NCBI RefSeq assembly: GCF_000252125.1
Contig: NZ_AHKF01000018.1
Location: 725,462 to 789,461, forward strand
Source: Flavobacterium frigoris PS1
Lineage (GTDB): Bacteria; Bacteroidota; Bacteroidia; Flavobacteriales; Flavobacteriaceae
Direction of reading: 5' to 3'
DNA: 64,000 nt
A program made the translations under genes and the position numbers. Of this stretch, positions 8,989 through 18,295 are shown piece after piece (position 1 is the stretch's first letter; every line of letters starts with the position of its first letter). The notes beneath the pieces are model-generated. The model saw nothing but the letters and a program-made list of their open reading frames with translations, had not been told where the DNA came from and ran no database searches.

Positions 8989-10290
8989 CTATTCCTTTTT
9001 TTTCCAATGTAGAAACCATTTTTCTCCTGCAAACACAAAAATAACTCCGATTGCTGAAACAATAACAACAAAAATATCAGAATTAGCTTTGACCCATAAA
9101 AAAGCAATTAATACTAATAAGTCAAGCAATAATGCGGTTATCAATATTATCCCATTAGCCTTTACATCTTTTCTTAAATGTTTAAAAACACCCCAATGAA
9201 CTATCATGTCCATCACTAAATAAAAAATAGCCCCAATTGAAGCAATGCGCGATAAGTCAAAGAAAATAGTTAAGGTAATTGCAATAACAACAATGTAGAT
9301 CAACATGTGTTTTTGAATGCTTCCTGACATTCCAAGATGACTGTGCGGTACAAGCTCCATATCGGTTAGCATGGCCGTCATTCGAGATACAGCGAAAATG
9401 CTGGCGATCACCCCTGAAATCGTAGCTACAATTGCTATTCCCACAGTAAAATAAATTCCTAATTTTCCAAAGGCGGGTCTTGCTGCCTCAACCAAAGAGT
9501 AATCTTTTGCTTTTACTATGTCAGAGATTGATAAACTGGAATTAACTGCAATAGCTACCAAAAAATAGACAACTGTACAAATGAATATTGAAATAATGAT
9601 TGACCTTCCCACATTTTTGTGCGGCTCAGTGATTTCTCCACCGCTGTTGGTTATCGTCGTAAATCCTTTATATGCCAGTATCGAAAGGGCAATAGCCCCA
9701 ACATAACTTGCAGCTGAATAGTTAGCTGCATCTGTTGATGCAGGCAGAACATCACCTAAAGTAAAATGGGCAGCCCATAAGCCTCCAATAGCGAAGACGA
9801 TTATTCCGGCGATTTTTATGAACGCCATCACTTGGGAAGTTTTTCCGATAACCTTGTTTCCTGATACGTTAATAATATAAGCAAGGATCAATAAGGCGAC
9901 GCCTAAAGCCGGCACCCAGAAGGAATTCCTCTCCACATCAAAAAGCTGTAAGGTATAAGTACCAAAGGTTCTCGCCACTAGGCTTTCATTTATGATCATG
10001 GAAAGTGCCATAAGGACAGAGGCTGCGGCGGTCAACGTTGTTTTGCCATAAGCTTTCATCAAAATCATTGCTACACCACCTGCAGAAGGGTACGCATTAG
10101 AAACTTTAATGTAGGAATAAGCGCTGAAACTAGAAATAATTGCTCCGATAATAAAGATATATGGAAATAAGGTCCCTGATAATTCGGCAACCTGACCTAA
10201 AAGCGCAAAAATTCCCGCTCCAATCATTACTCCGGTACCAAGAGCCACTGCGCCTTTAAGAGTTAAACTATCTTTTTTATAATTATCCAT
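8989..10290 (-). CDS. APC-superfamily amino-acid permease
   Basis: About 433 residues from ATG 10290. The N-terminal helix carries LGTGVMIGAGIFALLG, the glycine-rich substrate loop of APC transporters, and about twelve hydrophobic helices follow. The open frame runs 25 codons further upstream, but that extension is basic and not family-like, whereas MDNYKKDSLTLKGAVALGTG is the canonical start. It lies 120 nt downstream of the acyl-CoA synthetase gene on the same strand. Substrate unknown; neutral or cationic amino acid import is usual for the family. Confidence 0.88.
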   Translation of the reverse strand: MDNYKKDSLTLKGAVALGTGVMIGAGIFALLGQVAELSGTLFPYIFIIGAIISSFSAYSYIKVSNAYPSAGGVAMILMKAYGKTTLTAAASVLMALSMIINESLVARTFGTYTLQLFDVERNSFWVPALGVALLILAYIINVSGNKVIGKTSQVMAFIKIAGIIVFAIGGLWAAHFTLGDVLPASTDAANYSAASYVGAIALSILAYKGFTTITNSGGEITEPHKNVGRSIIISIFICTVVYFLVAIAVNSSLSISDIVKAKDYSLVEAARPAFGKLGIYFTVGIAIVATISGVIASIFAVSRMTAMLTDMELVPHSHLGMSGSIQKHMLIYIVVIAITLTIFFDLSRIASIGAIFYLVMDMIVHWGVFKHLRKDVKANGIILITALLLDLLVLIAFLWVKANSDIFVVIVSAIGVIFVFAGEKWFLHWKKKE

Positions 10291-10410
10291 TTTTGTTTTT
10301 GTGATTAATTTTTTTTCAGTAAGCGCAACGTGAGCCTGCCTACGAGACTTTGTGCGGCTTGGCATTTCGTTTTTATATTACTATTTTCTTCTAATCGACG
10401 GTCATACCGT

Positions 10411-12039
10411 TTAAGTAAGTTTTCCTTCGGCAAAAAGCTTTCGGATTTCTTTTTTGTCAAATTTGCCAACGCTGGTTTTCGGTACTTCATTCATATAAAC
10501 ATAGTCTTTCGGAATTTGATATTTTACAAATTCTCTCGATAAAAAATCGATTAATTCTTCTTCTGAAACTACATCTTCATTATTCATCAAAACTATTGAA
10601 GCCAAAGGTTTTTCGACCCATTTTTCATCTGGTATTGCAATTACGGCAGCTTCTTTAATTTTAGGATGAGCCATTAATGCAGATTCAAGTGCTACACTGG
10701 AGATCCATTCACCACCGCTTTTGATAAGGTCTTTAGTTCTGTCCTTAATCTCCATATAACCATCTTGATCAATGGTACTCACATCACCAGTTTTAAACCA
10801 ACCGTCTTTTGTGAAATTTTCGTTATTATTCGTTTTGAAATAAGAGGTAATGGTCCATGCGCCTTTTATTTGCAGTTCGCCCATAGTTTTACCATCTGTT
10901 GGTGCCAAATTCCCATCATCAGTTACAATTCTTAATTCTACACCTGGAAATGCAGTTCCTTGCTTGGCACGAATAGTTAACTTTGCGTCTTCTGACAGAC
11001 AATCATGTAGTGGTTGAAGGCGACTTACTGTTCCCAGAGGAGATGTTTCAGTCATTCCCCAAGCTTGAACTCCTTTTATTCCGAAATCTTTTTCAAAACC
11101 TTCAATAAGACTTTTTGTTAGTGCCGAACCGCCAACAAGATATTCTTCGAGCGCTAATTTTTCTTTTGGAGGATTCATCTTTAGGGCGTGATAGACACCT
11201 AACCATATAGTTGGAACTCCGTTGGCTTTATTTACTTTTTCTTCTATAAGAATTTTTATTATAGCCTCAGGCTGTAAATTAGACGAGGGAAGTACCATGT
11301 TTGATCCAGATAGCAGGCACAAGTATGGAAAACCCCAGGCCATGACATGAAATTGCGGTACAATCAATAAAACAGTATCTCTATTGCTAAAATTCCCCGC
11401 ATTAGGTGACATTATCGTTGTGGCGTGTAAAAATGTTGACCTATGGGAATATAAGACTCCTTTTGGCAAGCCTGTTGTTCCGCTGGTATAACACAAACCG
11501 CTGGCATCATTTTCATTTAACTCAGGCCACTCAAAATCTTCTGATTGGTCTCGTATCAAATCTTCGTAATGCAATGTATTGGGTAAAGTGGTTATAAAAT
11601 CGTCGGCTGCATTTATCAAAATATAGTATTCGACAGTCTCAAGTAATGGAGCAATTTTTTCTAAAAGAGGAACTAATGTTGCATCAACAAATATTACTTT
11701 ATCTTCTGAATTATTGATAATGTATTCTATTTGGTTAGCAGACAAGCGGATATTTATAGTATGACAAACAGCTCCTATACCAGATATTCCATAATATAAT
11801 TCGACATGTGGACCATGATTCCAAGCAAAAGTGCCCACCATATCGCCATTAGTGATTCCTAATTTCTGTGTTAATGCATTGGCTAACTTTTTACAACGTT
11901 TATACATATCACCAAAACTATACTCATGTCTTATTCCATCTGGTAAATGGGTTATTATCTTTTTATGATGATAGACGCTATTTCCATATTCAAGGATAGT
12001 ATTTGTTGTAAGTGGATAATCCATTATTAATCCTTTCAT
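10411..12039 (-). CDS. Fatty acyl-CoA synthetase (AMP-forming)
   Basis: 542 residues of the ANL superfamily. The P-loop-like YTSGTTGLPKGVLYSH is followed by WGMTETSP (A5), then FKTGDVSTIDQDGYMEIKDR and TKDLIKSGGEWIS (A8 hinge), and the C-terminal catalytic-lysine block TSVGKFDKKEIRK. It activates a medium- or long-chain fatty acid through an acyl-AMP to acyl-CoA for beta-oxidation or lipid assembly. Two in-frame starts (12039 and 12024) differ by five residues; the longer was kept. There are no other beta-oxidation genes here, so chain-length preference is open. Confidence 0.9.
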   Translation of the reverse strand: MKGLIMDYPLTTNTILEYGNSVYHHKKIITHLPDGIRHEYSFGDMYKRCKKLANALTQKLGITNGDMVGTFAWNHGPHVELYYGISGIGAVCHTINIRLSANQIEYIINNSEDKVIFVDATLVPLLEKIAPLLETVEYYILINAADDFITTLPNTLHYEDLIRDQSEDFEWPELNENDASGLCYTSGTTGLPKGVLYSHRSTFLHATTIMSPNAGNFSNRDTVLLIVPQFHVMAWGFPYLCLLSGSNMVLPSSNLQPEAIIKILIEEKVNKANGVPTIWLGVYHALKMNPPKEKLALEEYLVGGSALTKSLIEGFEKDFGIKGVQAWGMTETSPLGTVSRLQPLHDCLSEDAKLTIRAKQGTAFPGVELRIVTDDGNLAPTDGKTMGELQIKGAWTITSYFKTNNNENFTKDGWFKTGDVSTIDQDGYMEIKDRTKDLIKSGGEWISSVALESALMAHPKIKEAAVIAIPDEKWVEKPLASIVLMNNEDVVSEEELIDFLSREFVKYQIPKDYVYMNEVPKTSVGKFDKKEIRKLFAEGKLT

Positions 12040-12180
12040 ATTAAAATGTTTTAATGAGTGATTTTTTTAATAAGGTCTTTATTTTTAGTATTGCTACAAT
12101 CCGTTTCGTAATTCTCAGGTTTCTTGACTAAGTTAAGATTTTTATTTTATATTAGTGTGAAGCCTTGTTACAGGAAGTTT

Positions 12181-12579
12181 TTACTGCTTTCTTATAACAA
12201 AACCTCTAATAACTTGGGAGGTAATTGCGCCTATTATAGCTGGAATTGTTAGAAAGCCATACATGATGAATTCAAATGGAAACATGTTATGAGAAGAAGA
12301 ATCGGCAATCATTTCGCAAATAGCGGCTAATGGGAATAAAGCCATGCTCATCGGTCCAATTTGCCAAAAGGGTAAATTGCTAAATAACTTCACTATAAAA
12401 CCGGATAAAAGAAGGAAGATTAAGCTATATCTAGAAATGCCTTCAATACCAGTTCTAATTAGAGGGAATAATGGCGAATCATAAGGCTTCAAATCACCAT
12501 AAATAAATATCGGAAGTAGTATGGAAACCATACCGAGAATAGCCACGATTAGTAAAGGAGCAACATTTTTTAAATTCAT
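12181..12579 (-). CDS. Small polytopic membrane protein, unknown function
   Basis: 132 residues with four hydrophobic segments (about 8-28, 50-68, 76-92, 102-125) and a short basic tail FVIRKQ. I do not recognise the family. It stands alone: 140 nt separate it from the acyl-CoA synthetase start and it has no gene within 560 nt on the other side. The composition and continuous frame suggest a real gene. Confidence 0.6.
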   Translation of the reverse strand: MNLKNVAPLLIVAILGMVSILLPIFIYGDLKPYDSPLFPLIRTGIEGISRYSLIFLLLSGFIVKLFSNLPFWQIGPMSMALFPLAAICEMIADSSSHNMFPFEFIMYGFLTIPAIIGAITSQVIRGFVIRKQ

Positions 12580-13141
12580 AAGACTTAGTTATTTATCGAG
12601 TTATAGAATTCAGGCAGCTTTAGCTTTTTTGCTAATTTTGAAGGGGATTGTTTTTCCACAAACCAAAGTACGATAAAAAAAGGTCGTTTTACTAGATTTG
12701 TCGCTTGCCCTAATATTATTTCGCGAATTTTTATAGATGTTTACTTAATTTTCACAACAAAGGACATTGGTTATTTCAATTAGTGGACGAGCTAATAGCT
12801 TACATCTGCTACTCTTTAGCAAATAGTAATTATCGGGTTCTATCAGCCAAATAAAGTGTTTGCCATGTAGATTTTATAAATAACAAACCATATATTACGG
12901 GACAAAGACCAGTAGCATTTTTCAAAACATCACAATACCTGTAAACGCTTCATCTATGACATAGATCTAACTCTCAACGGTTGTTTTTAACATTAATTGT
13001 TATCTGCAGTAGGCTCTATTCTACCATTGCATCTGAGACAGTTTTACTATCAAAAACCTGTTCAAAGGATATTATTATTATTACTATTCAGTTTTTTGAC
13101 AATTAATGGCATCAACTGTTTAAGCCATGTGCAGCGTTTTA
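12580..13141. other. Gene-poor 0.56-kb interval
   Basis: No supported gene. The plus-strand frame from 12997 mostly overlaps the 3' end of the monooxygenase gene and has no protein-like features. No repeat or terminator stood out. Confidence 0.5.
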
Positions 13142-14599
13142 TTATGCTTTTTCTTTCTTTATATATCGCCCTCTCGGTTCATCACCCTCGTGGAGTACCG
13201 TTTCGGAATGTAGGAATTGTACAGCGTCGGCTGAATCTTTCACTTTAGTAGCACTGCGCTCTAACATTTCTGATTCAAACACAGTTAATACACTTTCCCT
13301 CACTCCAGCTTTTCTCCATTGAGATAAAGGTCTGCATCCTTTTGAGATCCCGCGAGCGAGCGAGAGCGCATCTAGCAGCGCTTGATTAGCACCCTGCCCT
13401 TTGAATGGGCTCATGGGGTGAGCTGCATCTCCGATCAGAGTAGCTGGCCCTGCTTTTTTTAATAGTTCTGGCTCAAGTAATTCTCGGTCATACACTGGAT
13501 AACCAGAAATCTGAGTTTCTAGAGTCGCTGCTAAAATTTGAGGAATGGGATCGTGCCATTTTGTTCTACGACAGGCTTCTTCCTTTAGGGCTTGAACTCC
13601 TTGTGCGCTTAAATCTTTAGCCTCTTTTTCTGGCATCGGGAAGCTCAATTGCCACATCACCGAGTCTGATGTGAAAGGCATTATATAGATCCTCTCGTTG
13701 CCATTGGCGGTTTGAAATACAGTAGCCGAGTCTAGTAATGAACTGCTATGGCTCTCAATAGCACTCAAAGGACAAATACCCAATATAACAATACAACCTA
13801 GGTAGCGCAATGGACTACTATCTTCTGCAATCAGCAAGCTGCGTACCGCGCTACGAATACCATCGGCTCCGACCACAAGATCTGCTTTGGCATGCTGAAT
13901 CTCGCCATTTACTTCAAATATCAGCCCAAGACTATCATCGTCAGATTCATTAAAACCAACTAATTGGTGTCCCCATTGTACCGCATCATGTCCGCCAAGT
14001 TGTTCCAGCAGCGCTAACCGCAAAGACTGCCGTGCGATATGTACATTTGTACGTTTCGGTGACGTTTTCGCATCGGACTGCATCCATTTTCTTATTCCCC
14101 ATTCACCAATCACTTTTCCTGTTGTAGTATGAACCAGATGTCTTGTTGAAATTACGCCCTGTTCTAAAGAGAAAATGCCCAATCCTTCGATTGCTCTACT
14201 AGCTTGTTGTAAAGTAAGTCCATAGCCTTGCGATCGTGCTTCAAAGTTGCTATCCCGTTCATAAAGGGTAAAGGGGATTCCGCGGTGCAAACAAGCCACT
14301 GCAAGTGCCACACCACCTATACCGCCACCAATAATAGCAATATTTGGGTAATTTTCGTTATCGGCAATAGGAGGGGCAACAGAAGGAACCAAGCCGGATC
14401 CGCTACAGTTCAAGCAGGAATATAGATGCCCCTTTGGAGGAACTGGTGCCGTCCGTTCATCATTCGTTTTTCCATAAAGATCTAATGCCATCTGGTAGCC
14501 AAGTCGCGCTTTTTTGCTAAGCCCCCTACTTTTTTTACCTTGTCCATGACATTCTTGACAAATAGTCCATTTTAGAGCTGAATTTTTTATCTTTTCCAC
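13142..14599 (-). CDS. FAD-dependent monooxygenase with N-terminal cysteine-knuckle module
   Basis: 485 residues. Residues about 1-75 carry two CxxCxGxG-type knuckles: CQECHGQGKKSRG near 15-27 and CLNCSGSG near 62-69. This spacing resembles DnaJ-type zinc binding. After them comes a class A flavoprotein hydroxylase: the Rossmann motif IGGGIGGVALAVACLHRG with YERD (about 90-114), the DG motif VVGADGIRSAVR, and the FAD-ribityl motif LIGDAAHPMSPFKGQGANQ. Known family chemistry is NAD(P)H-dependent aromatic hydroxylation (salicylate/hydroxybenzoate type); the substrate is unknown. By eye the gene is richer in G+C (GCG, CGC and CTG codons) than its neighbours and is flanked by long empty intervals, suggesting horizontal acquisition. 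Confidence 0.85.
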   Translation of the reverse strand: MEKIKNSALKWTICQECHGQGKKSRGLSKKARLGYQMALDLYGKTNDERTAPVPPKGHLYSCLNCSGSGLVPSVAPPIADNENYPNIAIIGGGIGGVALAVACLHRGIPFTLYERDSNFEARSQGYGLTLQQASRAIEGLGIFSLEQGVISTRHLVHTTTGKVIGEWGIRKWMQSDAKTSPKRTNVHIARQSLRLALLEQLGGHDAVQWGHQLVGFNESDDDSLGLIFEVNGEIQHAKADLVVGADGIRSAVRSLLIAEDSSPLRYLGCIVILGICPLSAIESHSSSLLDSATVFQTANGNERIYIMPFTSDSVMWQLSFPMPEKEAKDLSAQGVQALKEEACRRTKWHDPIPQILAATLETQISGYPVYDRELLEPELLKKAGPATLIGDAAHPMSPFKGQGANQALLDALSLARGISKGCRPLSQWRKAGVRESVLTVFESEMLERSATKVKDSADAVQFLHSETVLHEGDEPRGRYIKKEKA

Positions 14600-14896
14600 T
14601 TTCTCATTATTTAACTTGATGTTGAGTCAAATCTGGGGTTCATTTGCAAAAGTACATACATAGTTACTTATATGCACTAAACAAAGCGCTTACAACACCA
14701 ATCATATCAATAAATTGCCATAAAGGTTTGATATTTCAATTACAAAGTACGGTATTTTCTTCAGAGTTGCTTTAGCTACCGTTTGAATAGTTGCTTTCAT
14801 GAAAGATGATTTCGGAGGCAACAAGAACTAATTTAGTTGGGTATCGCGTTGCCTTTAGATATGCATAATGAATTGTATCAGTTTTTGAACTGTTTT

Positions 14897-15895
14897 TTAT
14901 GTTTCTAAAACTTCTTCTTTGACAAGTTGTGGAACATCTTTTGTTTTGTCAATTTTATTCACTTTTATAAAACCAGCCTGCATCTTTTTTGATTGTTCAT
15001 TTTCCTTTAAATTAATGGCATTGAACTTAGTTTTAACATCTTCTAATTTAGAAGGACTTGTAAATAGCATAGCATATGCTTCTTTTAAGGACCTACTTTT
15101 AATTACATCAAAGAAAATATCTTTCCATTCGTGAAAATTTAAAGTAATGGGGTTATAGGTATTAATTGGCGTCGTAATACCATAAACGGTTTGCTCTTCC
15201 TCTGCTTCAAAAGTTCCAAACATTCTGTCCCAAATAATAAATGTTGATCCAAAGTTCTTGTCCAAGTATTTGTCATTTGTAGAATGATGCACTCTGTGAT
15301 GAGAAGGTGTAACAAAAATGTATTCAATTGGAGCCGGTAATTTTCGAATATATTCGGTATGAATCCAGAATTGATAGAGAACTTCAATTTGATGACAAAT
15401 AAAAAAAAGTACTGGGTCAAACCCTATTAATATCACAGGAATAAAAAAGATAAATTTAATGTGCTGTGTCCAACCTAACCTAAATGCCACTGACAAGTTG
15501 TATTTTTCTGAATTGTGATGTGTAACGTGAGTTGCCCACCAAAAACGATTAACATGGGTCAATCTATGTGACCAGTATCTAAAAAAATCTATAGAAATAA
15601 TGCAAAGAATATACGTCCACCATTCAGTTGGGATGCTCCATGGGATGACATTATAAAAAAACAGTATAATTCCAAAAATTCCTATTTTCAGTAAAGCAGA
15701 GATACCCACATTTACAAGACCAATAAATGTAGCCGATATAGTGTCTAGTTTATTATAGTAATCTTTTTTTTGAATAATTGTAAGGACCCACTCTAATATA
15801 ACTAGTAAAATCAATGGAATGGCTGCAATTTGTATAATGTTGAGTCCTGCTAGTTGATCTAATAGCACTTCCATAGTCAAAGGATTTTCTTTCAT
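14897..15895 (-). CDS. Sterol desaturase / fatty acid hydroxylase family membrane enzyme
   Basis: 332 residues with four or five hydrophobic segments and the histidine clusters of the di-iron membrane hydroxylase family: HRLTH (about 107), HVTHHNSE (about 122), HQIE and HHRVHH (about 200), with the ERG3-like STNDKYLDKNFGS stretch after the last cluster. The family hydroxylates or desaturates lipid substrates with O2 at the inner membrane. Here the substrate could be a fatty acid, carotenoid or hopanoid-like lipid; nothing nearby decides it. A single gene flanked by about 300 and 750 nt without genes. Confidence 0.88.
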   Translation of the reverse strand: MKENPLTMEVLLDQLAGLNIIQIAAIPLILLVILEWVLTIIQKKDYYNKLDTISATFIGLVNVGISALLKIGIFGIILFFYNVIPWSIPTEWWTYILCIISIDFFRYWSHRLTHVNRFWWATHVTHHNSEKYNLSVAFRLGWTQHIKFIFFIPVILIGFDPVLFFICHQIEVLYQFWIHTEYIRKLPAPIEYIFVTPSHHRVHHSTNDKYLDKNFGSTFIIWDRMFGTFEAEEEQTVYGITTPINTYNPITLNFHEWKDIFFDVIKSRSLKEAYAMLFTSPSKLEDVKTKFNAINLKENEQSKKMQAGFIKVNKIDKTKDVPQLVKEEVLET

Positions 15896-16644
15896 GTAGT
15901 ATAATTATAATGGTGTTAATTTTATTATTGTAGTTTTTTACGCTTTTTTAAGTTTTCGAAATAAGAAACTAGTGAGGATCATCTAGATTAATATTTGATA
16001 GGATGGGTATTATAGTATTTTGATGTTTTTTTTTCAAATTTCACATCAAAGCACAAAAAAATGCTCTTATCTAGTGGAATACTATAATTTTTTCAAGGTA
16101 GTTTTTAAACTTTAATTTTAGCAATAATGTTTCGTTAAAATAGCATTAACAGTTGGAAGCTTATTGAAGGGGTATATTTATTATTACTTATTTTTTTTGA
16201 TAAATAGTGAATCTAAAAGTAGAAAAAGAGGATCTAATGTTGAGGCTAAATCGGTTATATTAGGAAGTGGGAGTGATGCATTAGAATCCTATTACAACGG
16301 TATAATAGTTAAACTTACCGATGCTTTGTGACTAGTAATTAATTACTTATGTGAATTAAGTAAAGGTTTTGCAACGCGAATCAAAAGAGTCAATTGCTAT
16401 TATGATTCGATATTTGTATTAAAAATCACGGTATTAAATTATTCATAAGTACTGCAACTACGATTGAAAGTGGCACTATCCTTTCCTGAAAAATAATTTC
16501 AGTCTCGATAGGAAATAAAATACTTTTTATTTTGGTCTTATCGTCTTTTTGTATTTTGCAACGGGGTAAAAACTGTTTTAATATGTTCAATTCGCAAGAA
16601 TGGATAAAGTAAAACTGGAAACAAAAAGATGAGAAGTTATTTTA
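15896..16644. other. 0.75-kb interval without an intact gene
   Basis: A plus-strand frame at 16128-16331 is open for 67 codons and has protein-like composition (ending NGIIVKLTDAL before TGA) but has no start codon and follows a stop. It may be the remains of a gene. The rest holds no recognised feature. Confidence 0.4.
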
Positions 16645-17166
16645 TCATTTTGAGTTTAGGTCAATTTGAAATAAACTAACCGTTGCGTTGTCATAATGTG
16701 CAGGAAGTCCTTCAGTATTTTTAAGTTTTAATAAACCTAAAAACTCAAAGCCACATTTTGTGTAGTAATTAATCAATCCTGAATTATCTCCAACAGTATC
16801 CATTCTTATGAATTGTTTTTGATTTTCTTGAGCATAAATTTTTGCCCATTCGACAATTTTACTCACTAAATTTTGTCCTCGAAAATCAGGATTAGTTGCA
16901 ATGCGGTGAATGTAAACAGCTGGTTCTTCGTTGCGTTCCTCCCATATTTGTGGATCGTCAAAAGTTGTCGCCCAAACACAGACAATTTTACCCTCTGAGA
17001 CTATTTTCCATTGTCTGTTTTCTAAAATTTCAGTTTCAATAAGGTGTCTGTCAAATTCTGGCCAGTGATGGGTAAATCTCGTCTTCTGAAAATCGGTAGC
17101 GATTTTGTATAAACGGAAAATTTCATCTGTGTCGTAACTGTTGCTATTTTGTATTTGAAAGTTCAT
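16645..17166 (-). CDS. GNAT family N-acetyltransferase
   Basis: 173 residues. The acetyl-CoA pyrophosphate loop is visible as RIATNPDFRGQNLVSKIVEW (about 106-125, the Q/RxxGxG/A region), followed by the C-terminal strand YYTKCGFEFLG typical of GNAT motif B. Likely a cytoplasmic small-molecule or antibiotic-type acetyltransferase; substrate unknown. It stands alone at the start of an accessory run of small enzymes and regulators on the same strand. Confidence 0.85.
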   Translation of the reverse strand: MNFQIQNSNSYDTDEIFRLYKIATDFQKTRFTHHWPEFDRHLIETEILENRQWKIVSEGKIVCVWATTFDDPQIWEERNEEPAVYIHRIATNPDFRGQNLVSKIVEWAKIYAQENQKQFIRMDTVGDNSGLINYYTKCGFEFLGLLKLKNTEGLPAHYDNATVSLFQIDLNSK

Positions 17167-17366
17167 TTTTGATTTTCTTTTTAATTTTCTTTTATTTTTG
17201 AAGTGAGTCGGTTACAATGACAATCGATATTTTGGTGTTTCAAGAAGTTGGGGGTTTGAATGCACATAACTTTCGATTATGCAATGAAATTCAAAAGTAC
17301 AAAACTAGTCCTAAACAAGAGCCTAAATCCCGATTGCTCAATACGGCTGTTAGTAGTTTTCTTTTT

Positions 17367-17972
17367 TCAGGCATTCTTCATATATTTTGCAATAAGTAGC
17401 TCATTTGTGTCCGTACTTTTTGATAAAGTATCAATGATTTTTCTTTGCTCTGTTTCTGTCCTGTTTTGGCTCAACTTTTTCTTGGCTTGTAAGTCTGTAA
17501 TAAGTATTTCAAACGCTACAATTCCTTTTGACATTTTTATTTTATAATCTTCTGGGAAATTGTCCCATTGTTGCCTGTATGAAGTTTCGTAATTGTCAAT
17601 TGTCGTTTCAAGTACTTCAAAAGTTTTTTCTATTTTTGTTATTAATTTTCCTTGTCCGTAGGCGTGAATTGAAATATAGTTCCAAGTTGGTACGTTAAGT
17701 TCTTTGTCATAATTCTTTGTAGAAATATAGGCGTGAGGCTCACTAAAAATCACCAAAACATTTTTATTCTCAATGTCTTGCCAATGTTCATTTGCTTTTG
17801 CAAAATGAGAACTCAAAATAATATTGTCGTCTTTGGTCGTTACTAAAAATGGCAAGTGTGTCGCAATTGGAAAACTGTCTTTTGCTGTGATTATAGTTGC
17901 AAAACTAAATTGCTTCATAAATGCAATAATTTCGGTTTGATTTGTTGTTAAGTTTACTTTAGGAATATACAT
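17367..17972 (-). CDS. PaiB-like FMN-binding regulator/flavoprotein
   Basis: 201 residues matching the PaiB/FMN_bind_2 family. The start MYIPKVNLTTNQTEIIAFM and the segment FATIITAKDSFPIATHLPFL are characteristic, as is the mid-protein VPTWNYISIHAYGQGKLI, which forms the split-barrel flavin-binding fold. In Bacillus PaiB is paired with the acetyltransferase PaiA. Here a GNAT gene lies just downstream (16645-17166), 200 nt away on the same strand, reproducing that pairing loosely. Whether it binds DNA is uncertain. Confidence 0.85.
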   Translation of the reverse strand: MYIPKVNLTTNQTEIIAFMKQFSFATIITAKDSFPIATHLPFLVTTKDDNIILSSHFAKANEHWQDIENKNVLVIFSEPHAYISTKNYDKELNVPTWNYISIHAYGQGKLITKIEKTFEVLETTIDNYETSYRQQWDNFPEDYKIKMSKGIVAFEILITDLQAKKKLSQNRTETEQRKIIDTLSKSTDTNELLIAKYMKNA

Positions 17973-18000
17973 TTTATCATCTCATTTTAATATTTAAGGT

Positions 18001-18190
18001 TCGTCAAAATAGGCGCCAACGTTTTTGGTCTTGGCGTTCGGGTGGGTTTCGGAGCACAAGGCTCTCAATATGCACTAAACTTAATAAGAAGTATAATAAA
18101 TCAAGTTTGTACTTGAGCCCGATTGACGCAAAACGCTTGTCAGCCATAGTTTTATACTGCCCCAAAGTTCTCAACAGCATTGGTTTTTGC
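18001..18190 (-). repeat. Possible intergenic repeat or cassette-boundary sequence
   Basis: The 320-nt gap between the PaiB-like gene and the metallo-hydrolase contains a G+C-richer block, unlike the rest of the region. It has GGCGCCAACGTTTTTGG followed by CTTGGCGTTCGGGTGGG and GGAGCACAAGGCTC, with inverted GCCAA/TTGGC elements, and further on ACGCAAAACGCTTGTC. I believe similar blocks recur between accessory genes of Flavobacteria, but this is memory, not a search. The 62-codon frame across it is not a credible gene. Confidence 0.35.
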
Positions 18191-18295
18191 AAGCCAATAC
18201 TCTTCGATTACCCACTGGAAATCTATAGTACATACAAATAACACATTAAGTTACTGGCTTAGATTTTTTATATAAAACTCATTCTTACTATTTTA

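Noticed and set aside
12997..13248. 83-codon plus-strand frame
   Set aside because: It overlaps the 3' end of the monooxygenase gene in antisense and lacks any support.
18001..18190. Integron attC site
   Set aside because: No GTTRRRY core of the expected form and no integrase gene in the window; kept only as an unexplained repeat candidate.
18004..18192. 62-codon minus-strand frame
   Set aside because: It lies in the G+C-richer palindromic intergenic block, composition is not protein-like and there is no plausible family.
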